Shown: positions 9,088 to 19,179, counted from the first letter of the stretch. The stretch: 64,000 nucleotides of DNA from an uncultured Bacteroidales bacterium (GCA_949294195.1 CASFGK010000018.1:100351-164350); one strand, 5' to 3'. Notes: generated from the sequence alone by a model not told the origin. Numbers and translations: made by a program.

Positions 9088-11088
9088 TTATCTTCCTAAC
9101 TTAGTATTAATCATCACTTTTGCCCTGTTCCACAGAGCGATTTCATTCAATATCCCTGTCTGGGACTCAAGATCGTCTCCGGCCTGTGCAAGCATGGACG
9201 AAAGCTCTTTCAGCTTCTTTTCTATCCTCTTGACCTGATATGCCATGACGGCTTTCGGCACAAAGATAACCAATTGTGTTCCGACTGATGTCAGCGAATT
9301 ACGGTAATTTTCCACAGTTATGATATATTTCTCGACAAGGATATCCGAAGCCACCAGAGCCGTTTCCCTGTCTGTGCTGTTCAGAAGCCTGCGCTGGATC
9401 AGATCCTGGGCCAGGCCTTCGTCATACATGGAAAAATACTCGTTGTAGACATTTCTGTACGCAGTGTTCGCAAACTCCGCTTCATCAGATGCCAGGGCGC
9501 TGTCGATAAACTCCGCAACGGTCATCTGCTCCCCGTTTTCCTGATAGAACTCCGAATCACGGTCAAATGCGAGGAGCTTGTCACCGTGTTCCAGAATGAA
9601 ACCGAGCAGTTCCTTTTCGCACGGTGCAAGAGAAGGATCGTCCAGATGTACCGGATCCTTGACGGCAGGCCCTGGCTCCGTATCCGGTATGGCGCTGCCG
9701 GCAAATACCGCTTCCTGTCCTTCCTCCGCCTGTTCCGGACGGCCCCTTCCTGATCTTGCATTCCTCTGCTTCTTGTCTGCAAGCAGCATTTCAGTGCGGG
9801 TACGGTTTATCCTGTCGAAAAGGATCTGCGACTCGATATTGAACTTCACGCTGACTGACTCTACATACACGGAGCGTTTGACTGCGTCCGGGATAAGGGC
9901 TACCGTATCCGCGATATCATTTATCAGCTCAGCTTTCCTGAGAGGATCGTCCCCGGCCCGGCCCAGAAGGATATCAGTCTTGAAACTGATGAAATCCTGC
10001 TCATGCTCCTGTATGAAACGACGCACTTCATCCAGAGTATGCTTGTGCGAGAAGGAATCCGGGTCGTCGCCGTCGGGAAGAAGCACCACTTTCACATTCA
10101 TGCCCTCCTTCAGTATCAGGCCGATACCGCGCAGCGCGGCATGAATGCCCGCCGAATCGCCGTCATATATCACAGTTATATTCCGGGTGAATTTTCTGAC
10201 AAGACGTATCTGCTCCACTGTCAGCGAGGTCCCGCTAGAAGCCGCCACATTGGTTATTCCAAGCTGATGCATGGAAATGACGTCAAGATACCCTTCGACC
10301 AGATAACATCTGTCCTGACGGGCGATTTCGTTCCGCGCGAAGCAGATCCCGTACAACGACCTGCTCTTTACGTAAATCTCGGTTTCCGGAGAATTGACGT
10401 ACTTTGCTACCGACTTGTCTGTCCTGAGAGTACGGCCGCCGAATGCTATCACCCGGCCGCTTACCGAATGTATCGGGAACATCACCCTGTCGTGGAACCG
10501 GTCCTGAAGACTTCCGTCATCCCTCTTGACACACAGTCCCGTATCGATAAGGAATTCCTCCTTGTATCCTGAAGCCCTGGCCGCATCCGTCAGGGCATGC
10601 CGGCCTGAGGGAGCCCAGCCGAGACCGAATTTTTCTATTGTTTCGTCTTCAAGTTTTCTGGACTTGAAATATGCGTAGCCCACGGCCCTCCCCTCTCCGG
10701 TCCTGAGGCTTTCCTTGAAAAAACCGGCTGCGAAACCGGATACCAGATACATGCTTTCGCTGCGCTGGCGCAATGCGATATCCTCCGCCGACTCTTCCTT
10801 CTCCACTATCTCGATATTGTATTTACGGGCCAGATATCTCAGCGCCTCGGCATAAGTCATGCTTTCGTGCTCCATCACGAAACCCACTGCCGTTCCGGAC
10901 TTTCCGCATCCGAAACACTTGTATATGCCTTTAGCAGGGGACACATAGAACGAAGGGGTCTTCTCGTTGTGGAACGGACAGCACGCGACAAAATTGGCGC
11001 CCCGCCTTTTGAGCGGGACGAAATCGCCCACGACATCCGCTATCTGGGCTGTATCAAGAATCCTGTCTGCTGTTTCTTTTGGAATCAT
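9088..11088 (-). CDS. dnaG: DNA primase
   Basis: A 666-residue DnaG that lays RNA primers for replication. The N-terminal CHC2 zinc domain has Cys37, His40, Cys58 and Cys61 (CCPFHNEKTPSFYVSPAKG, then KCFGCGKSG). The RNA-polymerase/Toprim core shows LVEGYLDVISMHQLG with the metal Glu and VIYDGDSAGIHAALRGI with the DGD motif. The C-terminal region (about 470-666) is the divergent helicase-binding part. Its TAA stop lies 3 nt before the metG ATG, so the genes are tightly linked. Confidence 0.95.
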   Translation of the reverse strand: MIPKETADRILDTAQIADVVGDFVPLKRRGANFVACCPFHNEKTPSFYVSPAKGIYKCFGCGKSGTAVGFVMEHESMTYAEALRYLARKYNIEIVEKEESAEDIALRQRSESMYLVSGFAAGFFKESLRTGEGRAVGYAYFKSRKLEDETIEKFGLGWAPSGRHALTDAARASGYKEEFLIDTGLCVKRDDGSLQDRFHDRVMFPIHSVSGRVIAFGGRTLRTDKSVAKYVNSPETEIYVKSRSLYGICFARNEIARQDRCYLVEGYLDVISMHQLGITNVAASSGTSLTVEQIRLVRKFTRNITVIYDGDSAGIHAALRGIGLILKEGMNVKVVLLPDGDDPDSFSHKHTLDEVRRFIQEHEQDFISFKTDILLGRAGDDPLRKAELINDIADTVALIPDAVKRSVYVESVSVKFNIESQILFDRINRTRTEMLLADKKQRNARSGRGRPEQAEEGQEAVFAGSAIPDTEPGPAVKDPVHLDDPSLAPCEKELLGFILEHGDKLLAFDRDSEFYQENGEQMTVAEFIDSALASDEAEFANTAYRNVYNEYFSMYDEGLAQDLIQRRLLNSTDRETALVASDILVEKYIITVENYRNSLTSVGTQLVIFVPKAVMAYQVKRIEKKLKELSSMLAQAGDDLESQTGILNEIALWNRAKVMINTKLGR

Positions 11089-11102
11089 CCGGAGAAAACC
11101 TC

Positions 11103-11741
11103 TTATTTGTCTTCCCCTACTTTTTCGTAATCCACATCCCTGACATCACCTTCACCCGTACCGCCGTCATGCCCGGAAGCTGAATCTGCATTGAATTTTA
11201 TCTCGTATTCCTTCATGGCCTTGCGCATTTTCCATGTAGAGACAAGGTCGGAGACACCATAGACCAGAAGCGAGACCCCGGCCACAAGAGTAATGAACTG
11301 CCCCAGTCCGAAAGGATGGAATGTCACCAGCGCACCGCCGACAGTACAGAGGACGGGCATGAAAAAGGCCCATGCCCCGACAGGAAGCACCCTGTTCGCA
11401 CTGACAAGAGCCGAAATCTGGAATATTCCGAATATCATCAGTATCAGTCCGAGAAGGAACATCACTATGCTTGCCACCTCCGCCGGGAAGATGAATATGA
11501 GGATACCGAGAATGATGTCTACGGCTGTATTCGTTATCATAAGGGCAAGTCCGCCGTTTGAGCGGTTGGCTATTCCGAAGACAAGAGACACTATGCCTGA
11601 AGCAATCAGGAACGCGGCGACTATTTTCACTATTATCACGAGCGATGTGGCCGGAAAGGATACCATCACCACACCAAGCGCAATCGCAACGGCTGCCCTC
11701 AGCAGTCCGCCCGTCCTGTTTCTGAACCCGAATGTTATCAT
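11103..11741 (-). CDS. DUF308/HdeD-like membrane protein
   Basis: A 212-residue protein with six hydrophobic helices in the first 170 residues, arranged as three similar hairpins with FPA/FPAE/FHPF turns, as in the DUF308/HdeD family. The C-terminal 40 residues are hydrophilic and Gly/Asp-rich (SGHDGGTGEGDVRDVDYE). The biochemical role of the family in Bacteroidales is unknown; HdeD in enterobacteria is linked to acid stress, which should not be transferred. It is 14 nt upstream of dnaG and divergent from fhs. Confidence 0.8.
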   Translation of the reverse strand: MITFGFRNRTGGLLRAAVAIALGVVMVSFPATSLVIIVKIVAAFLIASGIVSLVFGIANRSNGGLALMITNTAVDIILGILIFIFPAEVASIVMFLLGLILMIFGIFQISALVSANRVLPVGAWAFFMPVLCTVGGALVTFHPFGLGQFITLVAGVSLLVYGVSDLVSTWKMRKAMKEYEIKFNADSASGHDGGTGEGDVRDVDYEKVGEDK

Positions 11742-11763
11742 AATATTATTGAGTTTTAACTTG

Positions 11764-11801
11764 CGAAGTTAGCAATTATTCCTCAATATTTGTTACTTTC
11801 G
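11764..11801. promoter_or_regulatory. Divergent -7 elements for DUF308 gene and fhs
   Basis: On the plus strand TACTTTCG (11794-11801) precedes fhs; on the minus strand TAACTTCG (11764-11771) precedes the DUF308 gene. Both differ from TAnnTTTG by one base (TTCG). No clear TTTG -33 element is seen for either, so these are weak calls. Confidence 0.35.
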
Positions 11802-11826
11802 CATACCGTAATCAAATCATCAGCAC

Positions 11827-13494
11827 ATGAAACCTGACATAGAAATCGCAAGAAACGTAAAAATGCGGAAAATCACCGATGTGGCATCGGGAACAGGCAT
11901 CCCGCAGGAAGACATCGAACAGTACGGGAAATACATGGCCAAAGTGCCTGTCGGCCTGATTGATGAAAAGAAAGTACGCAGGAGCAAACTCATACTTGTT
12001 ACGGCAATTACGGCTACCAAGACCGGTATCGGGAAGACAACGGCTTCCATCGGGCTTGCTCTGGGAATGAACAGGATAGGCAAGAAAGCCGTGCTTGCAC
12101 TCAGGGAGCCGTCACTCGGTCCCTGCTTCGGCATGAAAGGAGGAGCGGCCGGAGGAGGATATGCCCAGGTGGTGCCGATGGAAAAGATAAACCTTCATTT
12201 TACTGGAGACTTCCATGCCATAACTTCCGCCCACAATATGATTGCAGCCTTGCTGGACAACTATCTGTACCAGCATCAGGCAGAAGGCTTCGCCCTGAAA
12301 GAGATCCTGTGGAAAAGAGTGCTGGACGTAAACGACAGGTCGCTCAGGAACATAGTGACAGGACTGGGGCCCCGTACGAACGGTCTGGTACAGGAGTCCG
12401 GATTTGACATCACACCTGCATCGGAAATCATGGCAATCCTCTGTCTGGCAAGCGATCTGGATGATCTCAGACGCAGAGTCGGGAACATACTGCTGGGGTA
12501 CAGGTTTGACGGCAGCGCATTCACTGTCAAGGATATGGGAATAGAGGGCGCAGTCACTGCCCTGCTGATGGATGCGCTCAATCCCAATCTGGTGCAGACG
12601 ACGGAGGGAACAGCGGCATTTGTCCACGGAGGTCCTTTCGCGAACATTGCACACGGATGCAACTCCGTGGCGGCAACCAAAATGGCAATGACTTTCGGAG
12701 ACTATGCAATTACAGAGGCAGGCTTCGGCGCTGATCTGGGAGCAGAGAAATTCCTCAACATAAAATGCCGCAAAAGCGGCCTGTATCCGGCTCTGACTCT
12801 GCTGGTCGCATCGCTCCAGGGGTTGAAAATGCACGGAGAAGTGCCTCTTGAAAAGATAAAGGAGCCGTCCCTGGAAGGAGTCAGGAAAGGATTCGGCAAT
12901 CTGGACAGACATATCCGGAATCTGCAGGGCTTCGGGCAGACAGTAATGGTATGCTTCAACAGATTTGCAAGCGACACGCAGGAAGAGATTGAACTAGTGC
13001 GCCGGCACTGTTCGGAAATGGGCGTGGAATTCGCTGTCAATGACGGATATGCACATGGAGGTGAAGGAGCCGCGGATCTGGCCCGCAAAGTAGTGGAAGT
13101 CATCGACAGGAACCCTTCAGGTCCGCTGGAGTTCACATACAGTGACCAGGACAGCCTCATGGAAAAGATATGCAAAGTGGCCCGGGGAATATACAAGGCA
13201 GGCAGTGTCATATTCAGCAAGACGGCACTCAGAAAACTTGAAGCGGCAGAAAAGCTGGGCTTTTCCGGTTTTCCGGTCTGCATCGCCAAGACACAGTATT
13301 CCTTCTCGCAGGACCCCAAAGGATATGGCGCCCCTGAAGGCTTCGACTTTGAAATCAATGACATCGTCATAAATTCAGGTTCTGAAATGATTGTGGCTGT
13401 TGCAGGTGACATCATCCGGATGCCGGGACTGCCGAAGCACCCTCAGGCGCTGGACATTGATGTTGAAAACGGATTTATCAACGGACTCAGCTAA
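11827..13494 (+). CDS. fhs: Formate--tetrahydrofolate ligase
   Basis: A 555-residue formyltetrahydrofolate synthetase that joins formate to THF with ATP, feeding one-carbon units to purines and serine/glycine metabolism. The ATP loop reads [39 protein letters not shown] and [17 protein letters not shown] are family signatures, and the C-terminal [10 protein letters not shown]-type stretch appears as [15 protein letters not shown]. Length matches the family. It is a single gene with its own likely promoter, followed 32 nt later by the PHP gene. Confidence 0.96.
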   Translation: MKPDIEIARNVKMRKITDVASGTGIPQEDIEQYGKYMAKVPVGLIDEKKVRRSKLILVTAITATKTGIGKTTASIGLALGMNRIGKKAVLALREPSLGPCFGMKGGAAGGGYAQVVPMEKINLHFTGDFHAITSAHNMIAALLDNYLYQHQAEGFALKEILWKRVLDVNDRSLRNIVTGLGPRTNGLVQESGFDITPASEIMAILCLASDLDDLRRRVGNILLGYRFDGSAFTVKDMGIEGAVTALLMDALNPNLVQTTEGTAAFVHGGPFANIAHGCNSVAATKMAMTFGDYAITEAGFGADLGAEKFLNIKCRKSGLYPALTLLVASLQGLKMHGEVPLEKIKEPSLEGVRKGFGNLDRHIRNLQGFGQTVMVCFNRFASDTQEEIELVRRHCSEMGVEFAVNDGYAHGGEGAADLARKVVEVIDRNPSGPLEFTYSDQDSLMEKICKVARGIYKAGSVIFSKTALRKLEAAEKLGFSGFPVCIAKTQYSFSQDPKGYGAPEGFDFEINDIVINSGSEMIVAVAGDIIRMPGLPKHPQALDIDVENGFINGLS

Positions 13495-13526
13495 GAATCC
13501 CGGTGTTCCGGAATGACTTGAAGGCA

Positions 13527-14384
13527 ATGAAACTGTTCGACAACCATAACCATAGCCAGTTCTCCTTTGACGGGAAAAAGACAAGCGTGGAAAATTCCGC
13601 CAGGTCAGCTTTTGAAAAAGGGCTGTCAGGCATCTGTTTTACAGACCACTGCGACTTTTTCGTCCCTCCTATGAAAGCCCTGCATGAAGACCTTGTACCG
13701 GAGGTCTTTGATGTAGATGCCCAACAGCGGGAAATAGACAGGGTCTGCGCGGAATTTTCTTCAACCCGGCTCATGACAGAGGACGGAGATGCGTTCAGGA
13801 TCTTCAAGGGCATTGAAATCGGTGTACAGAAAAGCTGCAGGGACCGGATACGGAAACACCTCTCGGATCACAGTTTCGACCAGATAATAGCTTCAGTCCA
13901 CTATCTTGACGATACGGATCCCTTCTACGGAGGATATTATGAAGGGAAAGACTGGAAGACAGCCTACGGACATTACCTTGAAACCCTATATGAGGAAATG
14001 GTCTGGCTCGGCAGGGATTTCGATATCATGGGACACTACGACTATGTGGCACGATATGCCCCTTACCCTCAGTCCAGCATTCTGTACAAGGATTTCAGCG
14101 ACATTTTCGATGCGATGCTCAGGCTCCTTGCAGAAGGAGGCAAAGCATTGGAAATCAACACCAAGACATATAAGGACTATAATGGCAGGACTCCTGTCCT
14201 TGACACCGATATCCTCAAAAGGTTCCGGGAGCTTGGCGGAGAAGCCGTCAGCCTCGGTTCCGACTCCCATGACGGAGCAAGACCCGGAGACAACTTCCAG
14301 GCCTTTGCCGGAATCATAAGAAATGCCGGCTTCAGGTATACGGCACATTTCGAATCCCGCAAGCTGTGCATGTCCCGGCTGTAA
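13527..14384 (+). CDS. PHP-domain phosphoesterase, HisJ-like
   Basis: A 285-residue protein of the polymerase-and-histidinol-phosphatase (PHP) superfamily. Metal-ligand motifs are in order: DNHNHSQFSFDG at the N-terminus, ICFTDHCDF, KGIEIG, IIASVHYLD, DIMGHYDYV and SLGSDSHD. This suggests a metal-dependent phosphatase such as HisJ-type histidinol phosphatase; with no his genes nearby, the substrate is uncertain. An upstream GTG at 13503 is possible, but the ATG at 13527 is preferred because the PHP fold starts at once and GAAGG precedes it. It may be co-transcribed with fhs. Confidence 0.8.
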   Translation: MKLFDNHNHSQFSFDGKKTSVENSARSAFEKGLSGICFTDHCDFFVPPMKALHEDLVPEVFDVDAQQREIDRVCAEFSSTRLMTEDGDAFRIFKGIEIGVQKSCRDRIRKHLSDHSFDQIIASVHYLDDTDPFYGGYYEGKDWKTAYGHYLETLYEEMVWLGRDFDIMGHYDYVARYAPYPQSSILYKDFSDIFDAMLRLLAEGGKALEINTKTYKDYNGRTPVLDTDILKRFRELGGEAVSLGSDSHDGARPGDNFQAFAGIIRNAGFRYTAHFESRKLCMSRL

Positions 14385-14447
14385 GCCTGTACGGACTTCC
14401 ATCCGGAAACGGAAGCATGATCACGAAACACTAAAATACACCACACC

Positions 14448-15452
14448 ATGCCAACAGAAAACAACAGGAAAAAAGCGGCTCTCGCCCTTTCGAGCGGAGG
14501 ACCAAGAGGATTCGCCTACATAGGGGCGATTGAAGAACTTGAAGCCAGAGGCTATGAAATAACATCCATTGCCGGGACGTCCATAGGCTCGCTGGTGGGA
14601 GGGATTCATGCTGCGGGAAAACTTGCCGAAGTCAAACAGTGGCTTTTCAGTCTTGACGTATGGAAAGTATTCACACTCATGGATATATCCATCAGCATGA
14701 ACCATCTGGTAAAAGGGGACAAGGTGATTGAGGCGCTCAAGGGAATTGTTCCGGATACGAATATAGAAGACCTGAAAATACCTTTTAAGGCCATAGCTAC
14801 CGATTTCTACACGGGGGAAGAGGTCATTTTTGACCGGGGAAATCTGTTTCAGGCCATCCGGGCATCCATTTCGATTCCGTCCCTGTTCCGTCCGGTCAAA
14901 ATCGGATCGAGGACACTGATTGACGGAGGCATAGCCAACACCATGCCTCTGAACAGGGTCGACAGGACACCTGGAGACATTCTGGTAGGATTTGATGTGA
15001 ATGACGTGAATGTGGAAAAAATACGGGGAATCATACGGGAAGACGCCGATGCAGAAGCAAAAAAAGAACAGGAGGACAGGGCGCGGTCTGAAAAGACAAA
15101 AGCCGTACTGCATGCTGTCAGATACAACGACACAATGACCATACTCGAAAAAATCAAGCTTGCGGGCATGCAAGGCCATGAAATGGTCAGACACGTGTTT
15201 GACCAGGATGTACCGCAGCCAGAACTGTTCAATGAAGAATCCAACTACTACAAGGTACTCGGACGGACATTCAGCCTGATGAACCACGTAAATGCCAAGA
15301 TGGGCATCGCACTGACTCCTCCTGACATTCTTGTCAGCATGCCTTTCGATGAATTCGGAGCCATATCCGACTATGCCAGGGCAGAAGAGATATCTGAAAG
15401 GGGACGGCAGCTAATGAAGGAGGCCCTTGACAAATACGAAGGCATTCACTGA
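14448..15452 (+). CDS. Patatin-like phospholipase
   Basis: A 334-residue patatin-family lipid acyl hydrolase. The glycine-rich oxyanion hole SSGGPRGFAYIG (15-26), the nucleophile elbow GTSIG with Ser45, and the Asp of DGG (159-161, LIDGGIANTMP) complete the Ser-Asp dyad. No signal peptide is seen, so it is likely cytoplasmic or peripheral, like the RssA/YchK group. The middle (about 185-215) is rich in Lys/Glu/Arg and may form a helix. The substrate is unknown. It sits between a PHP gene and malic enzyme on the same strand. Confidence 0.87.
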   Translation: MPTENNRKKAALALSSGGPRGFAYIGAIEELEARGYEITSIAGTSIGSLVGGIHAAGKLAEVKQWLFSLDVWKVFTLMDISISMNHLVKGDKVIEALKGIVPDTNIEDLKIPFKAIATDFYTGEEVIFDRGNLFQAIRASISIPSLFRPVKIGSRTLIDGGIANTMPLNRVDRTPGDILVGFDVNDVNVEKIRGIIREDADAEAKKEQEDRARSEKTKAVLHAVRYNDTMTILEKIKLAGMQGHEMVRHVFDQDVPQPELFNEESNYYKVLGRTFSLMNHVNAKMGIALTPPDILVSMPFDEFGAISDYARAEEISERGRQLMKEALDKYEGIH

Positions 15453-15481
15453 CAGAAGAACCGGGGAATCAAGTCTGGCGT

Positions 15482-15489
15482 TATTTTTG
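15482..15489 (+). promoter_or_regulatory. -7 element before malic enzyme gene
   Basis: TATTTTTG fits TAnnTTTG and lies 41 nt upstream of the malic enzyme ATG. No convincing TTTG was found 19-21 nt upstream, so the call rests on the -7 box alone. Confidence 0.4.
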
Positions 15490-15530
15490 ATACATCGGGG
15501 CAGCTTTTCAAATAAAAAAGGATTTATCAG

Positions 15531-16796
15531 ATGAACAAGACAGACGAACTTGCACTTAAGTATCACAGCAGCTTCCCCGCTGGAAAAATCGGCATCATTC
15601 CCACAAAACCTACCGCATCCCAGGACGATCTGGCACTTGCATATACTCCCGGTGTAGCCGTGCCCTCCCTGGCCATTGCGGAGAGTCCTGACACGATTTA
15701 TGACTATACCGGTAAAGGAAATCTGGTAGCTGTCATCTCAAACGGTACTGCCGTACTTGGTCTGGGAAACATCGGAGCCGCAGCCTCAAAACCTGTAATG
15801 GAAGGCAAAGCCCTGCTGTTCAAGATTCTGGGCGGAGTAGACGCTTTTGACATTGAAGTCGACACAAGAGACGTGGATGAGTTCATAAGGACAGTCAAAG
15901 CCATTTCCGTATCGTTCGGCGGCATAAACCTGGAAGACATAAAGGCTCCGGAATGTTTTGAAATAGAGGACCGGCTTATAAATGAACTTGATATCCCAGT
16001 AATGCATGACGACCAGCACGGGACTGCAATCATCACTTCCGCCGCCCTCATCAACGCACTTGAAATTGCAGGCAAGCGCCCTGATGAAGTGAAAGTGGTC
16101 GTAAACGGGGCAGGCGCGGCAGCGATAGCCTGTACCGACATGTATATCAAGATAGGCATCCGTCCTGAAAATATCGTCATGTGTGACAGTAAGGGTGTCA
16201 TAAGGGCTGACCGTACCGACCTTAATCCGCAGAAACGCAGATTCGCCACCGGAAGAGGCCTGCACACACTTGAGGATGCCATCAGCGGAGCTGATGTCTT
16301 TGCAGGGTTCTCGAAGGCGGGTGTCCTGAGCAAGGAAATGGTCAAGACAATGGCAGAACGCCCTATCATCATGGCTCTTGCAAACCCGTACCCTGAAATC
16401 AGCTACGAAGATGCCCGGGAAGCAAGACCCGACGCCCTGGTGGCGACAGGAAGAAGCGACTATCCGAATCAGGTAAACAACGTAATCGGATTCCCGTATA
16501 TTTTCAGGGGAGCGCTTGACACCAGAGCAAAGGCCATCAACGATGAAATGAAAATCGCCGCTGCGCATGCAATCGCGGCTCTGGCCAAAGATCCGGTACC
16601 GGAAGACATTCTTAAGGCATACAATGTCAGCAGCCTGACTTTCGGTCCCGACTACATGATTCCCAAAGCCTTGGACAAAAGGCTTCTGGAAACGGTCTCC
16701 ACTGCGGTAGCCAAGGCGGCCATGGATTCAGGAGCCGCACGAAGGCCTGTAGACGACTGGGACAAATACAGAAAATATCTGCATACACTGGTCTGA
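15531..16796 (+). CDS. Malic enzyme (decarboxylating), single-domain form
   Basis: A 421-residue NAD(P)-dependent malic enzyme that converts malate to pyruvate and CO2. Signatures include [38 protein letters not shown] with the active-site Lys, MHDDQHGTA (metal Asp pair) and the nucleotide loop [16 protein letters not shown]. It lacks the C-terminal phosphotransacetylase-like domain of the long MaeB form, so it is the short bacterial type. NAD versus NADP preference cannot be read safely. It has its own candidate promoter. Confidence 0.94.
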   Translation: MNKTDELALKYHSSFPAGKIGIIPTKPTASQDDLALAYTPGVAVPSLAIAESPDTIYDYTGKGNLVAVISNGTAVLGLGNIGAAASKPVMEGKALLFKILGGVDAFDIEVDTRDVDEFIRTVKAISVSFGGINLEDIKAPECFEIEDRLINELDIPVMHDDQHGTAIITSAALINALEIAGKRPDEVKVVVNGAGAAAIACTDMYIKIGIRPENIVMCDSKGVIRADRTDLNPQKRRFATGRGLHTLEDAISGADVFAGFSKAGVLSKEMVKTMAERPIIMALANPYPEISYEDAREARPDALVATGRSDYPNQVNNVIGFPYIFRGALDTRAKAINDEMKIAAAHAIAALAKDPVPEDILKAYNVSSLTFGPDYMIPKALDKRLLETVSTAVAKAAMDSGAARRPVDDWDKYRKYLHTLV

Positions 16797-16829
16797 TCTG
16801 AATAATTCAGAAATAAAATCGTACTTTTG
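16797..16829 (+). promoter_or_regulatory. Candidate promoter of MATE gene
   Basis: TACTTTTG at 16822-16829 fits TAnnTTTG exactly, with TCTG at 16797-16800 about 21 nt upstream as a near-match -33 element. The leader to the MATE ATG would be about 90 nt long. Confidence 0.55.
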
Positions 16830-16921
16830 CACAAGAACGGCCAAAAGGAGAAATTATCAAATGTAACGCAGAAAGTACCCTTTTGTGCCGGCTTCAACTG
16901 TGTTCCAACAGACAGATAAGG

Positions 16922-18295
16922 ATGGCATCAGGAAACGCATATGAGGAACGGCTGGGTACTGACAGGATGCTGCCTCTTGTACTGAAGATGGCTTTGCCGG
17001 CCGTGGCGGCCCAGATGGTAAATCTTCTCTACAACATAATCGACAGAATATACATCGGACACATTCCGGGTATAGGCACCGACGCTCTTGCAGGTGTAGG
17101 CGTTACCGGCTCCATAATAATTCTGGTATCCGCTTTTTCGGCAATAGTAAGCGGAGGCGGGGCGCCGCTTGCCGCCATTGCATTAGGACAGGGAGACAGG
17201 GAAAAGGCAGAGAGGATTCTGGGCAACGGCTTCATACTGCTCCTCTTTTTCACGATTGTCATCTCGGCCTTATGCTATATGTTCATGGAACCGGTACTCC
17301 TTTTCACGGGAGCTTCCCAAAACACCATAGGGTATGCGACAGATTATCTGTCGATGTATCTGACCGGAACGGTTTTCGTCCAGATATCAGTAGGTCTCAA
17401 CACTTTCATCAATACTCAGGGACGGCCGGGAATAGCCATGATGTCCACCCTGATAGGAGCCTTTCTGAACATCGTGCTGGATCCCGTGTTCATTTTTGTG
17501 CTGGATATGGGTGTGAAGGGAGCAGCGCTGGCCACAGTGATTTCACAGGCATGCAGCGCAGCATGGGTACTTGGATTCCTTTTTTCAAAAAAAGCATCAC
17601 TCAATCTTGCCGGAAAATACATGCGCCTTGACAGGAAAATCATACTTGCCATGCTCGGTCTGGGCATATCGCCCTTTATCATGGCAAGCACGGAAAGCCT
17701 GGTAGGGTTCGTCCTCAACACAAATCTCAAGCATTTCGGTGACATTTACGTCAGTGCCCTTGCCGTGATGCAGAGCGTCATGCAGTTCGGCAGCGCCCCT
17801 CTAACCGGTTTTGCACAGGGATTCATACCCGTATCGAGCTACAACTTCGGTCACGGGAACATGGACAGAGTAAGGGAGTGCTTCAAGGTCTCGGTAAGCA
17901 TCATGTTCACATTCAATGCTGTACTGATGATTCTGATGATACTGTTTCCGGACATTGTAGCGTCAGCGTTTACCGGCGACAGTACTCTGGTGGACTGCGT
18001 GGACAAAATGATGCCTTATTTCCTGTCCGGCATGACAATATTCGGGCTTCAGAGAGCCTGCCAGAATACGTTCATCGCTCTCGGACAGGCAAAGATTTCA
18101 GTATTCATAGCCCTGCTGCGTAAGGTCATACTGCTGGTACCGCTGGCAATCATACTTCCGGAATTCTGGGGAGTGACCGGTGTCTTCGCTGCTGAAAGCA
18201 TAGCTGACGCCGCTGCGGCTATATGCTGTACAGTGATTTTCATGATCAGTTTCCCGAAAATACTCAGGAAAGGGGCTGCCGGAAACCGTATCTAG
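16922..18295 (+). CDS. MATE-family multidrug/Na+ (H+) antiporter
   Basis: A 457-residue protein with about 12 membrane helices in two related halves. The N-terminal AAQMVNLLYNIIDRIYIGHIPG and the later NTFINTQGRPGIAMMSTLIGA, FGSAPLTGFAQGF and NTFIALGQAK motifs are typical of the MATE family (NorM/DinF-like), which exports cationic drugs or metabolites using Na+ or H+. The ATG at 16922 is chosen over an upstream TTG because the preceding stretch is not membrane-like. The TAG stop shares the palindrome CTAG with the stop of the opposite-strand gene, so the two genes overlap by 4 bp. Confidence 0.92.
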   Translation: MASGNAYEERLGTDRMLPLVLKMALPAVAAQMVNLLYNIIDRIYIGHIPGIGTDALAGVGVTGSIIILVSAFSAIVSGGGAPLAAIALGQGDREKAERILGNGFILLLFFTIVISALCYMFMEPVLLFTGASQNTIGYATDYLSMYLTGTVFVQISVGLNTFINTQGRPGIAMMSTLIGAFLNIVLDPVFIFVLDMGVKGAALATVISQACSAAWVLGFLFSKKASLNLAGKYMRLDRKIILAMLGLGISPFIMASTESLVGFVLNTNLKHFGDIYVSALAVMQSVMQFGSAPLTGFAQGFIPVSSYNFGHGNMDRVRECFKVSVSIMFTFNAVLMILMILFPDIVASAFTGDSTLVDCVDKMMPYFLSGMTIFGLQRACQNTFIALGQAKISVFIALLRKVILLVPLAIILPEFWGVTGVFAAESIADAAAAICCTVIFMISFPKILRKGAAGNRI

Positions 18296-19026
18296 TATTC
18301 TTCCATTATTTTCCCCGTAAACCGCTTTCCGCCGGATTTCAGCTTGTCATAGACCAGTCTGAGACGAGAAGCCCTGAGAAACAGGCATATCTGTCCGAGA
18401 TAATACGGAACCATGACAAGATACATCTCATACTCAAGCGGTTCGACAAACCTGTTCCATGCCAGCATAAGGTCGGAAAATACGAACAGGCATGCTCCGG
18501 CGGCATAAAGCCTGCTCCTCTGGAGCAGTGCCATGAAAAGCATCATGGATATCACCAGAGCATAGAATATAACGCCCGAACGGACTGCACCGGAAGGTGT
18601 CCCGGGGATGATTTCAGCCATGGAGAACGCCACTACCACCAATATAAGCAGGGCCAGCAGTATGGTATAGGCCAGATGTCTGGATTTTCTGGCCTTGCCC
18701 TGCACAGCCGCATTCCTGTTCCTCCATATGAACCTGCGTACGAAAAATATGATCATAAACAGATGTGCGGCAGCAAAACACTCCATCTGCACCATGAAGT
18801 TGCCGGAAGCTCCTGCCAAATCACCTACTGCAGATGCAAACATGGCAAAACTTACGGGCCAGGGCAGCAGCCATAGCGAGAAGCCGGCAAGAATCCATAA
18901 CGGGAAAGAAATCTTATACGGTATGTCCACAGGGATGAAGTAAAGCAGTGACAGAAGCATGAAAACGGCTGTTGCCGCAGAAGCCAGCCTGACTTTCTTT
19001 TCTTCAGTGATATCGCTACCAAACAT
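18292..19026 (-). CDS. YhhN/TMEM86-like membrane protein
   Basis: A 244-residue protein with about eight hydrophobic helices. The overall pattern (short N-terminus, paired helices with internal PxD and Gly-rich turns, SDLMLAWNRF in the seventh segment) resembles the YhhN/TMEM86 family, whose animal members are lysoplasmalogenases. Conserved acidic positions may include Asp in VGDLAGA and Asp in FSDLMLAWN. The family match is by eye and moderate. It converges on the MATE gene and shares CTAG for the stop codon. Confidence 0.68.
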   Translation of the reverse strand: MFGSDITEEKKVRLASAATAVFMLLSLLYFIPVDIPYKISFPLWILAGFSLWLLPWPVSFAMFASAVGDLAGASGNFMVQMECFAAAHLFMIIFFVRRFIWRNRNAAVQGKARKSRHLAYTILLALLILVVVAFSMAEIIPGTPSGAVRSGVIFYALVISMMLFMALLQRSRLYAAGACLFVFSDLMLAWNRFVEPLEYEMYLVMVPYYLGQICLFLRASRLRLVYDKLKSGGKRFTGKIMEEY

Positions 19027-19069
19027 ATTTTTCGGAATTTTCCTCTAATATAGTACTTTTTTCATTCTT

Positions 19070-19085
19070 TGGCACAATGTTGGCA
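19070..19085 (+). promoter_or_regulatory. Sigma54-like -24/-12 promoter
   Basis: TGGCAC-AATGT-TGGCA has GG and GC at the exact spacing of the sigma54 consensus TGGCACG-N4-TTGC, with two mismatches elsewhere. It points toward the atpG end, where there is no plus-strand gene, only a hairpin at 19138-19170. The window also encodes a sigma54-type activator. Function is inferred. Confidence 0.45.
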
Positions 19086-19095
19086 AAGTGATTGG

Positions 19096-19170
19096 CAGAT
19101 TTAGTTAAACATAAATATTGAATTAAAACAAGTTATAAAAAGGGACCTGGTCGTGAGATCGGTCCCTTTT
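19096..19170 (+). ncRNA. Possible small RNA from sigma54-like promoter
   Basis: If the sigma54-like element at 19070-19085 is used, transcription would start near 19096 and meet the hairpin at 19138-19170, giving an RNA of about 75 nt. No ATG occurs in it. The segment before the hairpin is AT-rich and unstructured. This is a hypothesis from the promoter and terminator layout only. Confidence 0.22.
19138..19170. terminator. Terminator of the atp operon (bidirectional)
   Basis: A 10-bp stem (AAAAGGGACC at 19138-19147 with GGTCCCTTTT at 19161-19170) and a 13-nt loop. On the minus strand it lies 10 nt after the atpG stop and ends in five Ts, so it should end the ATP synthase transcript. On the plus strand it ends in four Ts. 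Confidence 0.8.
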
Positions 19171-19179
19171 CATTATATT

